DNA of 64,000 bases from JAQVEM01 sp964601205 (GCA_964601205.1 CAZRML010000036.1:1-64000), one strand, 5' to 3'. Shown: positions 15,748-25,113, counted from the first letter of the stretch. Notes: generated by a model from the sequence alone, not told the origin. Made by a program: numbers and translations.

Positions 15748-16368
15748 ATGGTCAAAACTCGTTTTATGATTTTAAGAAAAATAGAATATTACATTCATAA
15801 ATTTAAAAATATCATAATTAAATTTCTAATTTTTTTTATTTTATTCTTACTTACTTTTACGGTACTTCCCCCACCGGTTTATTCTGACTATAAGACCCCA
15901 TTTATAATACCCCTTAATGGTGACATTGTAACCGGTTTTAGGGAAAGCTACCCGTACACTGAAAAGGATAGAAATCTAAAACATACAGGAATTGATATAG
16001 AGGGTGAATTAGGCCAGAAGGTCGTGGCAGCAGGAAATGGCATAGTATCCTACTGTGGTTTTTCACCCATAGGTGGAAGAACCCTGGTTATCAAACATAA
16101 TGAAAAGATAAGAACCACGTATCTCAATTTACTACAGATATACGCTGCAACAGGAACTTATGTAAAGCAGGGAGAGATTATTGCCTGCATCGGTGCGCTT
16201 GATGACCCTTCAAATCCCGGCTATCATCTTCACTTCGGCGTAATATATGAAAACAAATACATTGACCCTGTGGATTTATTAGAAATAGATTACAGCAGTA
16301 TCTCAAGATTTATTTATTTGAAGTATTTTCCTGATGACTTTAGTTTTACCTCACAGCGAAGAAGCTAA
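15748..16368 (+). CDS. M23 family peptidoglycan endopeptidase (LytM-like)
   Basis: The ATG at 15748 is chosen because the -10 box of the promoter overlaps the longer reading from 15712; no ribosome binding site is obvious for any start. The 206-residue product has a basic N-terminus and a signal or anchor helix (about residues 28-50), then a LytM zinc domain. Metal ligands are visible in LKHTGIDIEGE (H and D), and HLHFGV (catalytic and ligand His). The domain starts at the typical PLNGDIVTGF and ends at YIDPVDLL. It would cut peptide crossbridges of peptidoglycan outside the membrane. It is convergent with the next gene, only 6 bases apart. Confidence 0.85.
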   Translation: MVKTRFMILRKIEYYIHKFKNIIIKFLIFFILFLLTFTVLPPPVYSDYKTPFIIPLNGDIVTGFRESYPYTEKDRNLKHTGIDIEGELGQKVVAAGNGIVSYCGFSPIGGRTLVIKHNEKIRTTYLNLLQIYAATGTYVKQGEIIACIGALDDPSNPGYHLHFGVIYENKYIDPVDLLEIDYSSISRFIYLKYFPDDFSFTSQRRS

Positions 16369-16374
16369 AATAAT

Positions 16375-16743
16375 CTAATGCCGGTTAAAATACGATTGCA
16401 TATTTTCTATTTCTTCACTGACCTTATTGTCAATTAACTCTTTTCCAACACCGAATTCAATTATATTAAAAGTTAATTTAATCTTCTCAAAAGACTTTTT
16501 TAATATTCCATTAATCTGTGGTTGCTGCCCCATGTCCAGGACGCTGAGCTGCAGATAATCTTCTCCATCAGTGGTGGAAATGCATTTTATATGGCCTATT
16601 TCCTTACAGCCGTTTTTTTTGAGAAAATCTATAATGTTTCTGGCAATTTCTCTTATTTTCTTAACAAAATCTTCTTTTGCCACAGGATCCCGCGAAGTTA
16701 TTATTACTCTTCTGGTTAAGATTACAGAGCCGTTAGCGCCCAT
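16375..16743 (-). CDS. Hypothetical 122-residue protein
   Basis: I do not recognise this protein. It is soluble and looks like an alpha/beta fold: a first strand GSVILTRRVIITS, a helix (EDFVKKIREIARNIIDFLKKN), a strand GHIKCISTTDGEDYLQLSV, a helical segment and a last strand LTFNIIEFGVG. The size, the repeated strand-helix pattern and the conserved-looking DGEDYLQLS resemble small ligand-binding or regulatory domains, but I cannot place it. Its promoter at 16805-16832 is good, so it is probably expressed alone. It is convergent with the M23 gene and lies downstream of lpdA on the same strand. Confidence 0.6.
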   Translation of the reverse strand: MGANGSVILTRRVIITSRDPVAKEDFVKKIREIARNIIDFLKKNGCKEIGHIKCISTTDGEDYLQLSVLDMGQQPQINGILKKSFEKIKLTFNIIEFGVGKELIDNKVSEEIENMQSYFNRH

Positions 16744-16804
16744 AGGATTCTCACTTTTTATTATTTTATAATAATATTATTGATATTTGTGAGTCAGATT
16801 GATA

Positions 16805-16832
16805 ATTTTAGCATAACTCTACCCTATGTCAA
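16805..16832 (-). promoter_or_regulatory. Promoter for the 122-residue hypothetical gene
   Basis: On the minus strand, TTGACA (16832-16827), 16 bases, TAAAAT (16810-16805). Confidence 0.6.
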
Positions 16833-16925
16833 AGTATTTTAAATTAACCACGGGGTTTTTTCTGCTTCACTAATTTAACTTTTATCTGCCTGCTGCCGCC
16901 CGCCTGACACTTTTTTGCTTATTAT

Positions 16926-18314
16926 TTATCTGTGAGCTGACATTCCGGAATAGTCTTCCGCAGCTTCCATAACAGCCTCTGAAAATGTGGGGTGTGAGTG
17001 AACGGTAGACGCAATATCATCTATCAGTAACTCGGCTTCCATTGCTACTGCCACTTCATGTACGAGTTCCGAGGCCTCCGGCCCTATCATCCTGGCACCC
17101 AGTATTTCACCGGTCTCGCTATCTGCAATAATTTTTATAAAGCCTTCCGTCTCTCCCGAGATATAAGCCCTGCCGCTGGAGCTAAACGGGAATGTGCCGG
17201 TATGTACCTTTATATTTTTTTCCTTAGCCTGCTTCTCGCTTAATCCAACCGTGCCAATCTCCGGTGAGGTAAATACTGCCCATGGAATAACTTTGTAGCT
17301 TATTTCTTTTTCCATCCCTGCAATATTTTCCGCTGCAATCTTCCCTTCTTTTGAGGCCACATGCGCAAGCTGTAATCCGCCTGTAATATCACCCACGGCA
17401 TATATTCCTTCAACATTTGTCTTAAGATGCGAATCCACTTTAATATAACCTCTATCTCCAACCTCTACCCCTGCTTTTTCAAGGCCAATTCCGGTAGAAT
17501 TTGGTTTTCTTCCCACTGATAAGAGAATTTTTTCGGAAGATATTTTCTTTCCGCCACTTATGGTACACTCAAAATTTCCGCCCTTCTTCTTAAAACTTTC
17601 TACTTTTGAGTCTGTAAATATTTCAATTCCCTTTCGTTTAAACACCTCTTCAATTATTCCGGAAACTTCCTCGTCCTCTGTTGATAATATTCCTGGAAGT
17701 ACTTCAACTATGGTGACTCTGGTTCCAAAGGATGAAAAGATATTTGCAAACTCGCATCCTATCACTCCCCCGCCTACAATCAAGAGGGACTCGGGTAACC
17801 TGTCAAGGGACAAAATTCCGGTGTTATCCATTACTCCGTTCTCGGAAAGGTCAAAGGGCTCTACATTTGCAGCCGAGGAGCCGGTGGCAATGATTATATT
17901 TTTTGCCTCTATCTCTATTTGCCGGTTATCGGCAGTTTTTACAGCAATCTTTCCTTTTCCCACTATCTCGCCTCTGCCCTTTATAAGTTTTACGTTATTT
18001 TTTTTAAAAATATTCTCCAGACCTTTTACCTGCATCTCAATTATCCTGTCTTTTCTTGCTGCCGCCGCCTTAAAATCCAGTTCAGGCGATGACACTTTTA
18101 TCCCCAGCTCCTTAGATTTCTTTATTTCTTCCAGTGTGCGGGCAATATGGTATAAAGTCTTTGTGGGAATACAGCCACTGTTCAAACAAACCCCTCCCGG
18201 ATTATCTTTCTCAATTAATGCCACCTTCAACCCGAGTTTAGAAGCTTTAACGGATGCAACATAACCTCCCGGTCCTCCTCCCAGAACAGCAAGATCTACT
18301 TTTTCATCAGCCAT
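16926..18314 (-). CDS. lpdA: Dihydrolipoyl dehydrogenase
   Basis: A 462-residue flavoprotein of the normal length. The FAD-binding GGGPGGYVA is at residues 12-20. The redox-active disulfide is in GGVCLNSGCIPTKTL (Cys43 and Cys48). The NAD-binding GGGVIGCEFA is near residue 181, the second FAD motif is YAVGDITGG, and the C-terminal active-site base is in HSHPTFSEA. It reoxidises dihydrolipoamide of 2-oxoacid dehydrogenases or the glycine cleavage system. No E1, E2, H-protein or lipoate gene is beside it, so its partner complex is encoded elsewhere. AAGGGG precedes the ATG. Confidence 0.95.
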   Translation of the reverse strand: MADEKVDLAVLGGGPGGYVASVKASKLGLKVALIEKDNPGGVCLNSGCIPTKTLYHIARTLEEIKKSKELGIKVSSPELDFKAAAARKDRIIEMQVKGLENIFKKNNVKLIKGRGEIVGKGKIAVKTADNRQIEIEAKNIIIATGSSAANVEPFDLSENGVMDNTGILSLDRLPESLLIVGGGVIGCEFANIFSSFGTRVTIVEVLPGILSTEDEEVSGIIEEVFKRKGIEIFTDSKVESFKKKGGNFECTISGGKKISSEKILLSVGRKPNSTGIGLEKAGVEVGDRGYIKVDSHLKTNVEGIYAVGDITGGLQLAHVASKEGKIAAENIAGMEKEISYKVIPWAVFTSPEIGTVGLSEKQAKEKNIKVHTGTFPFSSSGRAYISGETEGFIKIIADSETGEILGARMIGPEASELVHEVAVAMEAELLIDDIASTVHSHPTFSEAVMEAAEDYSGMSAHR

Positions 18315-18421
18315 AATTTAAGAAACCCCTTTCTATAAATATTTAAACTAAAACAAAAAATGTACTGAGAAACTTTACAATTATTGTTGATAATATGAAA
18401 AATAAAAAACTAAAAATTCCT

Positions 18422-18796
18422 TTAGCTATTGCCTTTGCCGTCACTTTTACTGTTATCTTTATTGTCGTCTCCGTTTTCTTTTTTTAAAACTGCGTATATT
18501 TCTTTTAGCACTTTTAGAGGCTCCTTAAATAACCTGCTGGGGAAAAATGGAGTTAATGTTACAAAGGCTTTTTTCATATCCTCGGTCATCCGGTGTGGTT
18601 TGGTAAGAATCCTGTCTATAAAATCTTCCGCAAAAACGGTTCTGAGGTGCCGCCTGTCAATTTCTATTCTTTTATGGCAGTTATCACAAACCACACTCCT
18701 CAGATAACTCCCGATATAATATACTGTATGAGTCGTTTCCTTATTACAATTAATGCAATAAAGAACTATTTTTGCTTCTCTGTCCTTTCCTTTCAT
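18422..18796 (-). CDS. Small zinc-ribbon protein ('bh protein'-like)
   Basis: A 124-residue protein with an N-terminal zinc ribbon: CINCNKETTHTVYYIG and, after a strand, CDNCHKRIEIDR, that is two CxxC knuckles separated by about 20 residues. A helical region follows, with FIDRILTKPHRMTED and a Phe/Pro-rich FFPSRLFKEPLKVLKEI. The tail is a Lys/Asp/Asn-rich, disordered stretch. The zinc ribbon followed by RILTKPxRxTEE matches small proteins annotated as 'bh protein' in Firmicutes and Actinobacteria, whose function is unknown. It lies 107 bases upstream of lpdA on the same strand and could be co-transcribed. Confidence 0.65.
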   Translation of the reverse strand: MKGKDREAKIVLYCINCNKETTHTVYYIGSYLRSVVCDNCHKRIEIDRRHLRTVFAEDFIDRILTKPHRMTEDMKKAFVTLTPFFPSRLFKEPLKVLKEIYAVLKKENGDDNKDNSKSDGKGNS

Positions 18797-19328
18797 TAAA
18801 TACCCTCACAAAATCTATAAATCTAATTTATGGGCCTTTACTGACTCCCTTTAAGTAGCCTCCATAAAAATTTTACCCTGTTTTTAATTTAATAAAAGCT
18901 TAATTATAAAAATTATTTCTACAATAACATAACATATCCTGCTATTTCTGTTAAAAACTTCGCCGGGAAAATGCCTTCATATTTTTTGTCAGGGACTTAG
19001 CATCGGTATATTTTTTTAACTATATGAGTATTTTTTTAAATACTATATTAAAAAAAAAGTAATTACAAGATATAACCTGTCACCGGTATTATAAACCGGC
19101 TACTGGAATTTCGCCATATCTCTACTATCCCTGGCTGCTAATTCCGCAGTCATCCTGCTATGATCATCTATATGGAATATCTTCCCCGTTTAATTTAATT
19201 TTTTATTTAATATATTTAGATTTTACTGCCAAAATGCCGGGGAGTGCCTGTATATGTTTTACTTCTTCAATTTACACCAGATAGCAAGTATAATGTAAAA
19301 ACATTAAAAAGATAAAAAAATTAATCTT
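18797..19328. other. 532-base gene-free stretch
   Basis: Very AT-rich. It contains a short AT-only hairpin (19027-19044), CCGGT/ACCGG arms near 19085, and a TATAAT at 19289-19294 without a convincing -35, which might serve the PTS gene. A 28-codon open patch on the minus strand (about 19106-19192) has coding-like composition but no recognisable family. I see no RNA gene. Confidence 0.5.
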
Positions 19329-20630
19329 ATGGCAATTACTTCTGAAATAATTAAACATATAATAGAAATAGGCCCTGTTGTATTACTACCCACTATATTA
19401 CTCATAATCAGCCTTATTGTAACCAGAAAACCGCTAAAAAATTTAAAAAATTTTATCTTTATATTTATCGGTCTTGTCAGTGTTTCGATCCTTCTTACTC
19501 TTTTTGTAAATTTTTTTAATCCCATCATCAATACCATAATCTTAAATTCTACAAAAGAATATACAACTATTGATGCAGGCTGGCTCGTTTCAAGAACTTT
19601 AATTTTAAATTCCCCCATTACCCTCCAGATCATAATAGCGGTTATAAGCCTGAATATAATTATGCTTATTTTAAGATTCACAAGAACCATAAATATTGAC
19701 TTATGGAATTACTGGGGTTTCCTGCTTGCGGGTTCCATTGTCTTTGCCATTACAGGGATAAGATGGATAGCAATATTAATTTCTGTAATCGTAGCCTGTA
19801 TAACTCTGGTTCTATCAGATATATATGCAACATATATCGGCAGCTATTCAGGCCTTAACGGCGTATCCACTCCCCAGCCACAGATTATCTGCTGGGCACC
19901 TGTTTCACATCTAATTAACGCTATCTTTAATAAGATCCCTTTTATTAAGAGAGCCCATATTTTCTTTGAGGAAATTCAATATAAAATTGGATTATTTTCA
20001 GAACCGTTAATCGCTGGTTTCATGCTGGGCTTTATTATAGGAGCAATTACCCATTATAAGAATTTCTTCCTTAACCCGGGCTCCAACCTCCTTTATGCTT
20101 TTTCAAGCGGACTGACTTTATCCTTTATATTTATACTGATTCCAAGAGCAGTTAATCTTCTTTTTAAGGGTCTTACACCCACGTTAAACGACATAAGAGA
20201 ATTTATGAAGCGAAAAGTAACAAAAAGGGATTTATATATAGGGCTTGATCCCTTAATACTGGCAGGCTTACCCTCTACAATTGTCTTATCTGCTATTATT
20301 ATCCCCCTTACTGTTTATATTTCAACCATTCTTCCCGGCAGTAACGTGCTCCCTTCTGCTGGCCTTATAATGATTCCACTTATACTTATCTATATAATTA
20401 CCCCATCAGGGGGTGACATAATCAGGAGTTTTATTTCAGCAATTATAGTAATCCCGGTAATTTTATGGATAACTTCCAGTACGGGTAATTTATTTACAGA
20501 GTTTTTCCTTGAACACGATATGGAGATGATAGAAGGCTATAAAAGAGTTACAAGTATCGGCGGAAGTTCCAACATCTTTTTCTGGATTTTAGTAAAAATT
20601 ATAGAACCAATATTTAATTTATCGCCATAA
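19329..20630 (+). CDS. PTS galactitol/SgaT-type IIC component, orphan
   Basis: A 433-residue membrane protein with about ten hydrophobic segments. It follows GatC (EIIC-Gat) closely along its length: IGPVVLLPTILLIISLI at the N-terminus, DAGWLVSRT, a TRTINIDLWNYW motif near residue 120, DIQ-like EEIQYKIGLFSEPL near 217, a RAVNLLFKGLTP motif, and YIGLDPLILAGLP near 300. GatC carries the sugar across the membrane in the phosphotransferase system. However, no IIA, IIB, HPr or enzyme I gene is in this window, and there is no polyol dehydrogenase. It may use distant partners or act as a non-PTS permease. No ribosome binding site is evident. Confidence 0.85.
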   Translation: MAITSEIIKHIIEIGPVVLLPTILLIISLIVTRKPLKNLKNFIFIFIGLVSVSILLTLFVNFFNPIINTIILNSTKEYTTIDAGWLVSRTLILNSPITLQIIIAVISLNIIMLILRFTRTINIDLWNYWGFLLAGSIVFAITGIRWIAILISVIVACITLVLSDIYATYIGSYSGLNGVSTPQPQIICWAPVSHLINAIFNKIPFIKRAHIFFEEIQYKIGLFSEPLIAGFMLGFIIGAITHYKNFFLNPGSNLLYAFSSGLTLSFIFILIPRAVNLLFKGLTPTLNDIREFMKRKVTKRDLYIGLDPLILAGLPSTIVLSAIIIPLTVYISTILPGSNVLPSAGLIMIPLILIYIITPSGGDIIRSFISAIIVIPVILWITSSTGNLFTEFFLEHDMEMIEGYKRVTSIGGSSNIFFWILVKIIEPIFNLSP

Positions 20631-20634
20631 AAAA

Positions 20635-21126
20635 TTATTCTTCTTTTCTCCCCGTTACCCTGTGGATATATTCCAGATATAAATTTCTTCTAACAGCAGA
20701 TTCCCCCCTGAATTTTTCAATCCCTTTTCTTTCCAGTATCATTTCTATCTTTCTGTCATCAAACGCTACAATATCTTTTATATTAAATAGATTTGTCTTA
20801 ACTACCCACAGGTCCGATTGTCCTGAAACATAAGGGAAAAAGGAAAATTCCTTTATTGCTTTTTCCCACGGTACATTGATTTTCTCAACCAGGTCCACCT
20901 TATTTATGTCAGGATTTTTTTCTATGGCATCTTTTGCCTGGCTAAATACTTCTAAATTTATACCCTTTTCAATTCTTTTTAAATTATATGAAGACAGGGT
21001 TAAAAAAATTCCATAAATAAGTATAGCCGGGATTATATAATAGTAATACTTCGATAAAAAATTCATTAAATAGCTTCCTATTTTACCCAGAAATGTCTCC
21101 AGCCAGATATTAGTCATTTCATTCAA
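20635..21126 (-). CDS. Hypothetical membrane-anchored protein
   Basis: A 163-residue protein with one hydrophobic helix near the N-terminus (about residues 27-45, YYYYIIPAILIYGIFL). A cytoplasmic or external alpha/beta portion follows, with the unusual FSFFPYVSGQSDLWVVKTN, DIVAFDDRKIEMILERKG and a basic C-terminus. I do not recognise the family. The start ATG follows AAGGG. It ends 4 bases from the convergent PTS IIC gene, and lies downstream of the tRNA pair on the same strand. It may be linked to the PTS protein or independent. Confidence 0.5.
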   Translation of the reverse strand: MNEMTNIWLETFLGKIGSYLMNFLSKYYYYIIPAILIYGIFLTLSSYNLKRIEKGINLEVFSQAKDAIEKNPDINKVDLVEKINVPWEKAIKEFSFFPYVSGQSDLWVVKTNLFNIKDIVAFDDRKIEMILERKGIEKFRGESAVRRNLYLEYIHRVTGRKEE

Positions 21127-21235
21127 CCCTTAAAATAGTTATTCTTTTATCTTACTTACCGGAACCCGCCCATTGCAGGAGCAGGTACTTGAAATTTTTT
21201 ATTTATTAGAAATAAGATTGACCCTTAAAATTTTT

Positions 21236-21311
21236 TGGTGGAGATGAGCGGGATCGAACCGCTGACCTCCTGCTTGCAAGGCAGGCGCTCTCCCAGCTGA
21301 GCTACACCCCC
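21236..21311 (-). tRNA. tRNA-Ala (TGC anticodon)
   Basis: Reads on the minus strand as GGGGGTGTAGCTCAG, anticodon loop CTTGCAA, T-loop GGTTCGATCC, acceptor CATCTCC and an encoded ACCA end. All four stems pair, with two G-U pairs in the acceptor. It lies 14 bases after tRNA-Ile in one transcript. Confidence 0.97.
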
Positions 21312-21325
21312 ACAAATTGACATAC

Positions 21326-21402
21326 TGGTGGGCCTATCTGGACTCGAACCAGAGGCCTCATCCTTATCAGGGATGCGCTCTAACCAACTGAGCTATAGGC
21401 CC
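21326..21402 (-). tRNA. tRNA-Ile (GAT anticodon)
   Basis: Reads on the minus strand as GGGCCTATAGCTCAG, anticodon loop CTGATAA, T-loop GGTTCGAGTCC, 3' end TAGGCCCACCA with encoded CCA. An Ile-Ala tRNA pair downstream of gyrA and DUF3566 is a typical actinobacterial arrangement. Confidence 0.97.
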
Positions 21403-21427
21403 GGCCTCCACTTTTTTACAGATGACA

Positions 21428-21456
21428 AAAATAGCAATTTAATATTTTTTTGTCAA
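21428..21456 (-). promoter_or_regulatory. Promoter of the tRNA-Ile/tRNA-Ala operon
   Basis: On the minus strand, TTGACA (21456-21451), 17 bases, TATTTT (21433-21428), ending about 25 bases before tRNA-Ile. Confidence 0.75.
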
Positions 21457-21553
21457 GGTAAACATAACCGGCATAAACGTTTATTCATCACAACATATCT
21501 ATACATATGCCTGTTTACAGATTGATTTGAAAATATATTCAACTACTGTGAGC

Positions 21554-21955
21554 TTATTCCGATATTTTAGCATTTGTCTGTTCTTTTTTTTCGGGCAGAA
21601 ACCTTAATTCTATACCACCGCTCATTTTTAAAACAACATTCATTATCCATATCATTATGGTCCCCACTGCAGCATATACCACTGAAACAACCAGCCCGCC
21701 GATAATTACTACTATAATAGTTATTGCCATGCCGCCACCAAATAAACCGGTTATAATACCGGTATTTTTTATGCCCGGGATTTCAAAAATATCATTTATG
21801 TCAATTCCTGCTGAATTAAATCCGAGCCAGGCAAGAAGCCCGGCTATAACCATAACAATAACAGACAATATGAAAAACAATAAATAAAAAAACAGAAAGT
21901 ACTTAAACATCGAAAACTCACTGATGCTTTTTAAAACTCTTCTTTCAATATTCAT
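21554..21955 (-). CDS. DUF3566 membrane protein
   Basis: A 133-residue protein. The basic N-terminus RRVLKSISEFSMFKY is followed by a transmembrane helix (about residues 18-44), an extracytoplasmic turn, and a second helix region (about 70-110, ITIIVVIIGGLVVSVVYAAV). The ending GGIELRFLPEK matches the family's closing GGVEL strand. DUF3566 proteins sit directly downstream of gyrA and ahead of tRNA-Ile and tRNA-Ala in Actinobacteria, as here. The function is not known. AAGGGG precedes the ATG. The context strongly supports the call, although the low GC makes the sequence diverged. Confidence 0.8.
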   Translation of the reverse strand: MNIERRVLKSISEFSMFKYFLFFYLLFFILSVIVMVIAGLLAWLGFNSAGIDINDIFEIPGIKNTGIITGLFGGGMAITIIVVIIGGLVVSVVYAAVGTIMIWIMNVVLKMSGGIELRFLPEKKEQTNAKISE

Positions 21956-22120
21956 GGCTTCCCCTTAAACTTATAAAGGATAAACTAACTATGATTGCAT
22001 ATCTCTATATAATCAGCCCCTGGTTCACCAATCCTTTATAATTATAAAATTAGCACATATAGCCAGGGCAATATACAGGTGGTATATCAGCCTGTAAAGG
22101 TTACAAAATAACCGGTTATA

Positions 22121-22513
22121 TTACATCTTAAAATATTTGTCGGTCAGCTTGCAAACTCCTGGAATTCTATAAGTATTACCCTGAAATGCCTTAACAATAG
22201 CTACAATGCCAAGAACCCACAAAGCTACATAAGCAACGTAACCAAGCCATGAGAATAAAAACCATCCAATATAAGGAATAAGTCCCAGAATCATAGAAAT
22301 AACTACAATACACGCCACTTCAAGAATACCCAGAATTAAAGCCTGAAGAGCGTTCCACTTCACAAATTTGTTCTCTTTTTCTATTAGAAAGATAATAAGG
22401 CCGCCCAGCCAGCTAAAAAGATAAGCCAGCAATACTGCAATTTTTGGTTCCATACCTGTGGAGCTTTTCTTACTGAAATCCGCATCAATGTCTGCCATGT
22501 TTACTTCCGCCAT
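22121..22513 (-). CDS. DUF4870 (Tic20-like) membrane protein
   Basis: A 130-residue protein with a 20-residue polar N-terminus, then MEPKIAVLLAYLFSWLGGLI and FLIEKENKFVKWNALQALIL, the signature of DUF4870 proteins, followed by two more helices (about 65-85 and 90-110) and a C-terminal VAIVKAFQGNTYRIPGV. Four membrane helices are predicted. The family is sometimes compared with chloroplast Tic20, but its role in bacteria is unknown. A very good ribosome binding site, AAGGAGG, precedes the ATG. It lies between gyrA and DUF3566, an insertion relative to the usual actinobacterial order. Confidence 0.85.
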   Translation of the reverse strand: MAEVNMADIDADFSKKSSTGMEPKIAVLLAYLFSWLGGLIIFLIEKENKFVKWNALQALILGILEVACIVVISMILGLIPYIGWFLFSWLGYVAYVALWVLGIVAIVKAFQGNTYRIPGVCKLTDKYFKM

Positions 22514-22680
22514 TTGTCTTTCCTCCTTTTTATTTTGGTATCATTAATATTTAATATTCCAGTAGAGATTTTCCTGTTTATTAATGCTGAAATACAATCT
22601 CAGTGAAACATAATAACAGATTTAAACAATAAAATCAGTATATATAATAATATAAACATAAAAATAAAATAATTTATTTA

Positions 22681-25113
22681 TCAGCTCTCAGAGGTAACAA
22701 TTGAATAAGACGCTACCCTGGCTCCTTCACCGAGGTTTATAATTCTGACGCCCTGTGTTGACCTTCCAATTCTTGAAATTGACTTAGCCTGAATTCTTAT
22801 AAGGACCCCCTTATCAGAAATAACCATAATATCATGTACGTCTTTTAATATGCCCGCTCCTGCAATTTTACCCTTCTTTTCGGTAATCTTTATGGTCCTG
22901 ACACCGAGCCCACCTCTTTTTTGCCTTTTATATTCAGAGACAGAAGTTCTCTTGCCGTATCCATTTTCGGTCAGTACAAACAGGTCTCCGTCCGCTTCCC
23001 TTACCACCATCATTGAAAGAACCTCGTCACCCTTTGACAGCCTCATGCCTTTTACTCCCTGCGAAGCCCTCCCCATCGGCCTGCAGTCTTTTTCACTGAA
23101 TCTTATAGCCTTCCCATCCCTGGTAACCATAATAATTTCATCATTACCATTTGTTTTCTCAACCCCTATTAGCTCATCTCCCTCTCTGATATTAATAGCT
23201 ATAATTCCATCTTTTCGGGAAGTATCATAAGCTCCAATAGGAGTCTTCTTAATCATTCCTTTTTTGGTTGCCATTATTAGATACTCATCTTTCCCGTAAT
23301 CTTTAACCGCGATTATAGCAGCGACCATTTCTCCCGGGGAGAATGGAAGAAGGTTTACGATTGCCTTACCTTTTGATATCCTGCTTCCGGTCGGAATTTG
23401 GTGAACTTTTAGCCTGTACACTTTCCCGCGATTGGAGAAAAACATAATATAGTGATGGGTAGACGCTATAAAGAGATGCTTTACAAAATCATCTTCCTTT
23501 AAATTGGTCCCGGTTATACCCTTACCCCCTCTACCCTGTTTTCGGTAAGTAGTTACCGGAACTCTCTTTATGTAACCCGAATGGGATATGGATATTACAT
23601 TTTCTTCCTCCGGTATCAGGTCTTCAATTTCTATATCAGATGTATCAGTGGTTATATCTGTTCTTCTTTCGTCACTGTACTTTTTCTTTATTTCTTCCAG
23701 TTCATCTTTTATTACACCATAAATAAGGCTGTCGTTTTCTAAAAGTTTCTTTAACTCTTTTATCCTTTCCATCAATTGCCGGTGCTCTAACTTTATTTTA
23801 TCCCTCTCCAGACCTGTTAAACGGTGCAGTCTTAAATCCAGTATGGCCTGAGCCTGAATTACGGTAAGTTTAAAATTCTTTACCAGCCTTTTCCTTGCAG
23901 TAGGAACATCTTTTGAAGACCTTATGGTTTTTATCACCTCATCCAGATTATCCAGGGCTATTAGAAGCCCCAGCAGTATATGTTCCCTCTCTTCGGCTTT
24001 CTTCAACTCAAATCTGGTTCTTTTTACTATTACATCAAACCTGTGCCTGGTGTACTCTTTAATTAAATTATGTAAATTAAGGGTCCGCGGTATGCCGTCA
24101 ACCAGAGCCAGCATTATTACACCAAAAGTATCCTCCAGCTGGGTATTTTTATACAGGAAATTAATAATTACATTCGGGTTTGCGTCTTTCTTGAGTTCCA
24201 GTACCACTCTCATCCCGCTTTTATCCGACTCGTCACGGAGGTCACTAATTCCTTCTATCTTTTTTGTCCTCACAAGTTCAGCGACTTTTTCAATAAAATT
24301 TGCTTTATTAACCTGATACGGAAGTTCGGTTATTATAACCTGGACTCTTCCCTTTTTGGGCTGTTCCTGATGGACCCTTCCTCTAACAACTACACGGCCC
24401 CTCCCGGTTTCGTAAGCTTCTTTGATCCCGCTTATGCCCATTACTATCCCGCCGGTTGGAAAATCCGGTCCCTTAACTTTTTTCATTAAATCTATCACTG
24501 TTGCTTCAGGATTATCAATATAGTGGATAACGCCATCAATAATTTCACCGAGATTATGGGGAGGGATATTGGTTGCCATACCTACAGCAATACCCGAAGA
24601 ACCATTAACCAGAAGATTTGGAAACTTTGCTGGTAAAACTGCCGGTTCCTTTAATGAACTGTCGAAATTGTCCACAAATTCTATAGTATCTTTATCAATA
24701 TCAGCCAGAAGCTCTTCAGCTATAGATAAAAGCCTTGCCTCGGTATATCTCATAGCCGCAGCCCTATCGCCATCAACGGAGCCAAAATTTCCATGCCCGT
24801 CTATCAAAACATATCGCTGCGAAAAATCCTGCGCCATACGCACCATTGCATCATAAACAGCGGTGTCGCCGTGAGGATGATACTTACCGAGCACCTCTCC
24901 AACAATACGCGCACACTTTTTATAAGGTGTGTTGTGCCTCATGCCCATGTCACTCATGGCATATAAAATTCTCCGGTGAACCGGTTTAAGACCATCTCTT
25001 ACATCCGGTAGAGCCCTTCCAATAATTACGCTCATGGCGTAACTCAAATATGAATCCTGCATTTCGGATTCAATTTCAATGTTCTTTACCTTGCCTCTTA
25101 ATTCAAATACCAT
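22681..25113 (-). CDS. gyrA: DNA gyrase subunit A
   Basis: An 810-residue protein of standard length. The breakage-reunion domain carries SYAMSVIIGRALPDVRDGLK near residue 25, the QRY-equivalent and the catalytic Tyr in AAMRYTEARL (near residue 125). The GyrA-box QGRGGKG near residue 548 starts the C-terminal DNA-wrapping beta-pinwheel and separates gyrase from topoisomerase IV. The final region ends without a long acidic tail. With GyrB it introduces negative supercoils. The gene follows gyrB by 47 bases on the same strand and starts at ATG after AGGGGTG. Confidence 0.97.
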   Translation of the reverse strand: MVFELRGKVKNIEIESEMQDSYLSYAMSVIIGRALPDVRDGLKPVHRRILYAMSDMGMRHNTPYKKCARIVGEVLGKYHPHGDTAVYDAMVRMAQDFSQRYVLIDGHGNFGSVDGDRAAAMRYTEARLLSIAEELLADIDKDTIEFVDNFDSSLKEPAVLPAKFPNLLVNGSSGIAVGMATNIPPHNLGEIIDGVIHYIDNPEATVIDLMKKVKGPDFPTGGIVMGISGIKEAYETGRGRVVVRGRVHQEQPKKGRVQVIITELPYQVNKANFIEKVAELVRTKKIEGISDLRDESDKSGMRVVLELKKDANPNVIINFLYKNTQLEDTFGVIMLALVDGIPRTLNLHNLIKEYTRHRFDVIVKRTRFELKKAEEREHILLGLLIALDNLDEVIKTIRSSKDVPTARKRLVKNFKLTVIQAQAILDLRLHRLTGLERDKIKLEHRQLMERIKELKKLLENDSLIYGVIKDELEEIKKKYSDERRTDITTDTSDIEIEDLIPEEENVISISHSGYIKRVPVTTYRKQGRGGKGITGTNLKEDDFVKHLFIASTHHYIMFFSNRGKVYRLKVHQIPTGSRISKGKAIVNLLPFSPGEMVAAIIAVKDYGKDEYLIMATKKGMIKKTPIGAYDTSRKDGIIAINIREGDELIGVEKTNGNDEIIMVTRDGKAIRFSEKDCRPMGRASQGVKGMRLSKGDEVLSMMVVREADGDLFVLTENGYGKRTSVSEYKRQKRGGLGVRTIKITEKKGKIAGAGILKDVHDIMVISDKGVLIRIQAKSISRIGRSTQGVRIINLGEGARVASYSIVTSES

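Noticed and set aside
17560..18264. Long open frame on the plus strand opposite lpdA
   Set aside because: It is antisense to a gene with all lipoamide dehydrogenase motifs and has no recognisable family or ribosome binding site.
19106..19192. Short minus-strand coding-like patch (FHIDDHSRMTAEL)
   Set aside because: Only 28 codons, stops on both sides and no family I can name; may be chance or an old remnant.
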